64,000 bases of DNA from Burhinus oedicnemus (Eukaryota; Chordata; Aves; Charadriiformes; Burhinidae). The stretch covers positions 2,985,731 through 3,049,730 of the forward strand of contig VFFE01008422.1 of assembly GCA_008921705.1 (NCBI GenBank). The letters are read 5' to 3'. This document shows, one piece after another, positions 63,145 through 64,000 of this stretch (position 1 is its first letter; the number at the start of each line of letters is the position of its first letter). Below the pieces are notes generated by a model. The model saw only the letters and a program-made list of their open reading frames with translations. It was not told where the DNA came from and did no database searches. The position numbers and the translations under genes were made by a program.

Positions 63145-63387
63145 TTGGGTGATTTGTGTAGGCTTGAAGATATTAAGTGCCTCCTGTGAGATGCAGAGAT
63201 GTGGCTCTGGCATGGATTTCTGCTGAAGTGTCTCTTCTGGAATATCATTTATCTTTGCTGCCGCTGTGATGAGGAGACAATGATGTGGAGGAGTTGGATG
63301 TTGCAATATTGTGCTTGCACTGCTGACGTGCCAGATGGCAAAACAACTGGTAGCACTGGGATGGATGATGTTGCTAGCCTGTCCTCT
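63145..63387 (-). CDS. Candidate coding exon of an unrecognised gene, minus strand
   Basis: Seen on the minus strand: a long pyrimidine-rich acceptor (GTTCTCTTTGCCTTTATACGCAG), then 243 bases open in phase 0 for exactly 81 codons, then a donor (ACCCAA|GTGAGCCT). The peptide begins RGQASNIIHPSATSCFAIWH and ends LNIFKPTQITQ. It includes a His/Pro-rich stretch (LQHPTPPHHCLL). No domain is recognised. Its end phase joins directly to the 57-base block at 60497 and then 57442, giving about 160 residues without a stop. A plus-strand frame (63199-63441, 80 codons) overlaps most of it, so strand choice rests on the splice sites. If real it is the most upstream minus-strand exon in the window, and the gene starts beyond 64 kb. 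Confidence 0.35.
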
Positions 63388-64000
63388 CTGCGTATAAAGG
63401 CAAAGAGAACAAAAACCAGCTGTAAAGACTGCACTCTTTAAAAAGGCTGTACACATCCTGGAGGGGCTAAGCACGACTGACCCACCTTGGGCTCAAATAA
63501 GCAAACACAATTTGTAACTGTTATTTATGAAGAGCTCTTATAGCAGATTAACGAAACCCAAGGTTGGTTTACAGGGCATTTCCATAAGTGTGTACTGATG
63601 CACTGATGACTTGCCAGGACACTGAACAGTAATTCCCATCTTCCTCTCCTCAGCCTCTTACCCCCATAGCTCCCCACCAGTAACAAATACTCATTGGGCT
63701 CGTGTTCCTTTCATCTGCTTGACAATTGTGGTACTTAAAGATAGCAGGCCAGCACTAAAGTCTGAAGCTGCTTTCCTCTTACAAAAATATTTAGAATGTA
63801 AATTACAAGATTTCAGCAGAGCACACAAGTTTGGGGTTCACATAACGACAGATAACTTTTGGACTTACAATACCTTTGCCAGTGGATGGCCTCGCAGTTG
63901 CCAATAAATGGTGGTCCAGTTATTGAGGATTAATAAATATACTGTTAAATAGATCTATTTATGTAAGAACAACTCAGCAAACAGAGTATGGACATGTCAG
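63388..64000. other. Right edge, nothing recognised
   Basis: Unique A+T-rich sequence. Two AATAAA strings occur on the plus strand (63903 and 63932), but no plus-strand terminal exon leads into them. Confidence 0.5.

Noticed and set aside
63199..63441. Plus-strand 80-codon frame with a Cys-rich start.
   Set aside because: Overlaps the minus-strand block 63145-63387, which has better splice sites on its own strand. No plus-strand acceptor and donor pair frames it.
1..64000. Search for tRNA, rRNA, CRISPR, viral or transposase genes.
   Set aside because: No cloverleaf with A and B boxes, regular spaced repeats, rRNA core or long viral or transposase frame was seen. Only the two CR1 fragments are recognisable mobile DNA.

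Overview
The window looks like ordinary vertebrate nuclear DNA, most likely from a bird (possibly another sauropsid). It is A+T-rich and sparse in genes, with no long open frame on either strand. Its only recognisable interspersed repeats are two old 3'-truncated CR1 LINE fragments, one per strand, with the CR1 3' end typical of birds. There is no bacterial, phage, plasmid, CRISPR, rRNA or tRNA signal. Open frames of 60-156 codons occur at the density expected by chance.

Layout. About 1-34 kb carries a small set of exon-like blocks on the plus strand: 1120-1201, 19245-19347 and 23535-23609. Each has a usable acceptor and a strong donor, each is open in one matching frame, and their phases join (0 to 0, then 1 to 1). 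A fourth block with its own ATG, at 34185-34263, ends in the same phase 1 as the third. It could be an alternative first exon joining the same downstream exon. This is the best supported gene model here, and I could not name the protein. The space between blocks would be long introns holding homopolymers, A+T-rich tandem repeats and the two CR1 copies.

About 47-63.4 kb carries exon-like blocks on the minus strand: 63145-63387, 60497-60553, 57442-57627 and 47792-47936. The first three are all multiples of three and open in phase 0. They may be part of a second, convergent gene, also not recognised. Isolated minus-strand blocks at 34583-34603 and 12274-12317 have very good splice sites but no partner.

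The rest is non-coding: intronic or intergenic DNA with microsatellites (an (AAAC)n tract at 62219-62300), a long purine-rich tract with a CCAAT motif (52884-53110), a small CpG-richer patch near 53.6-53.9 kb, and a few stretches that read like conserved non-coding elements. Pseudo-exons are common in vertebrate introns, so all exon calls here are hypotheses that need transcript or cross-species evidence. I found no clear sign of a new biological system. The most interesting items are the phase-consistent plus-strand gene with a possible internal promoter and the phase-0 minus-strand series.
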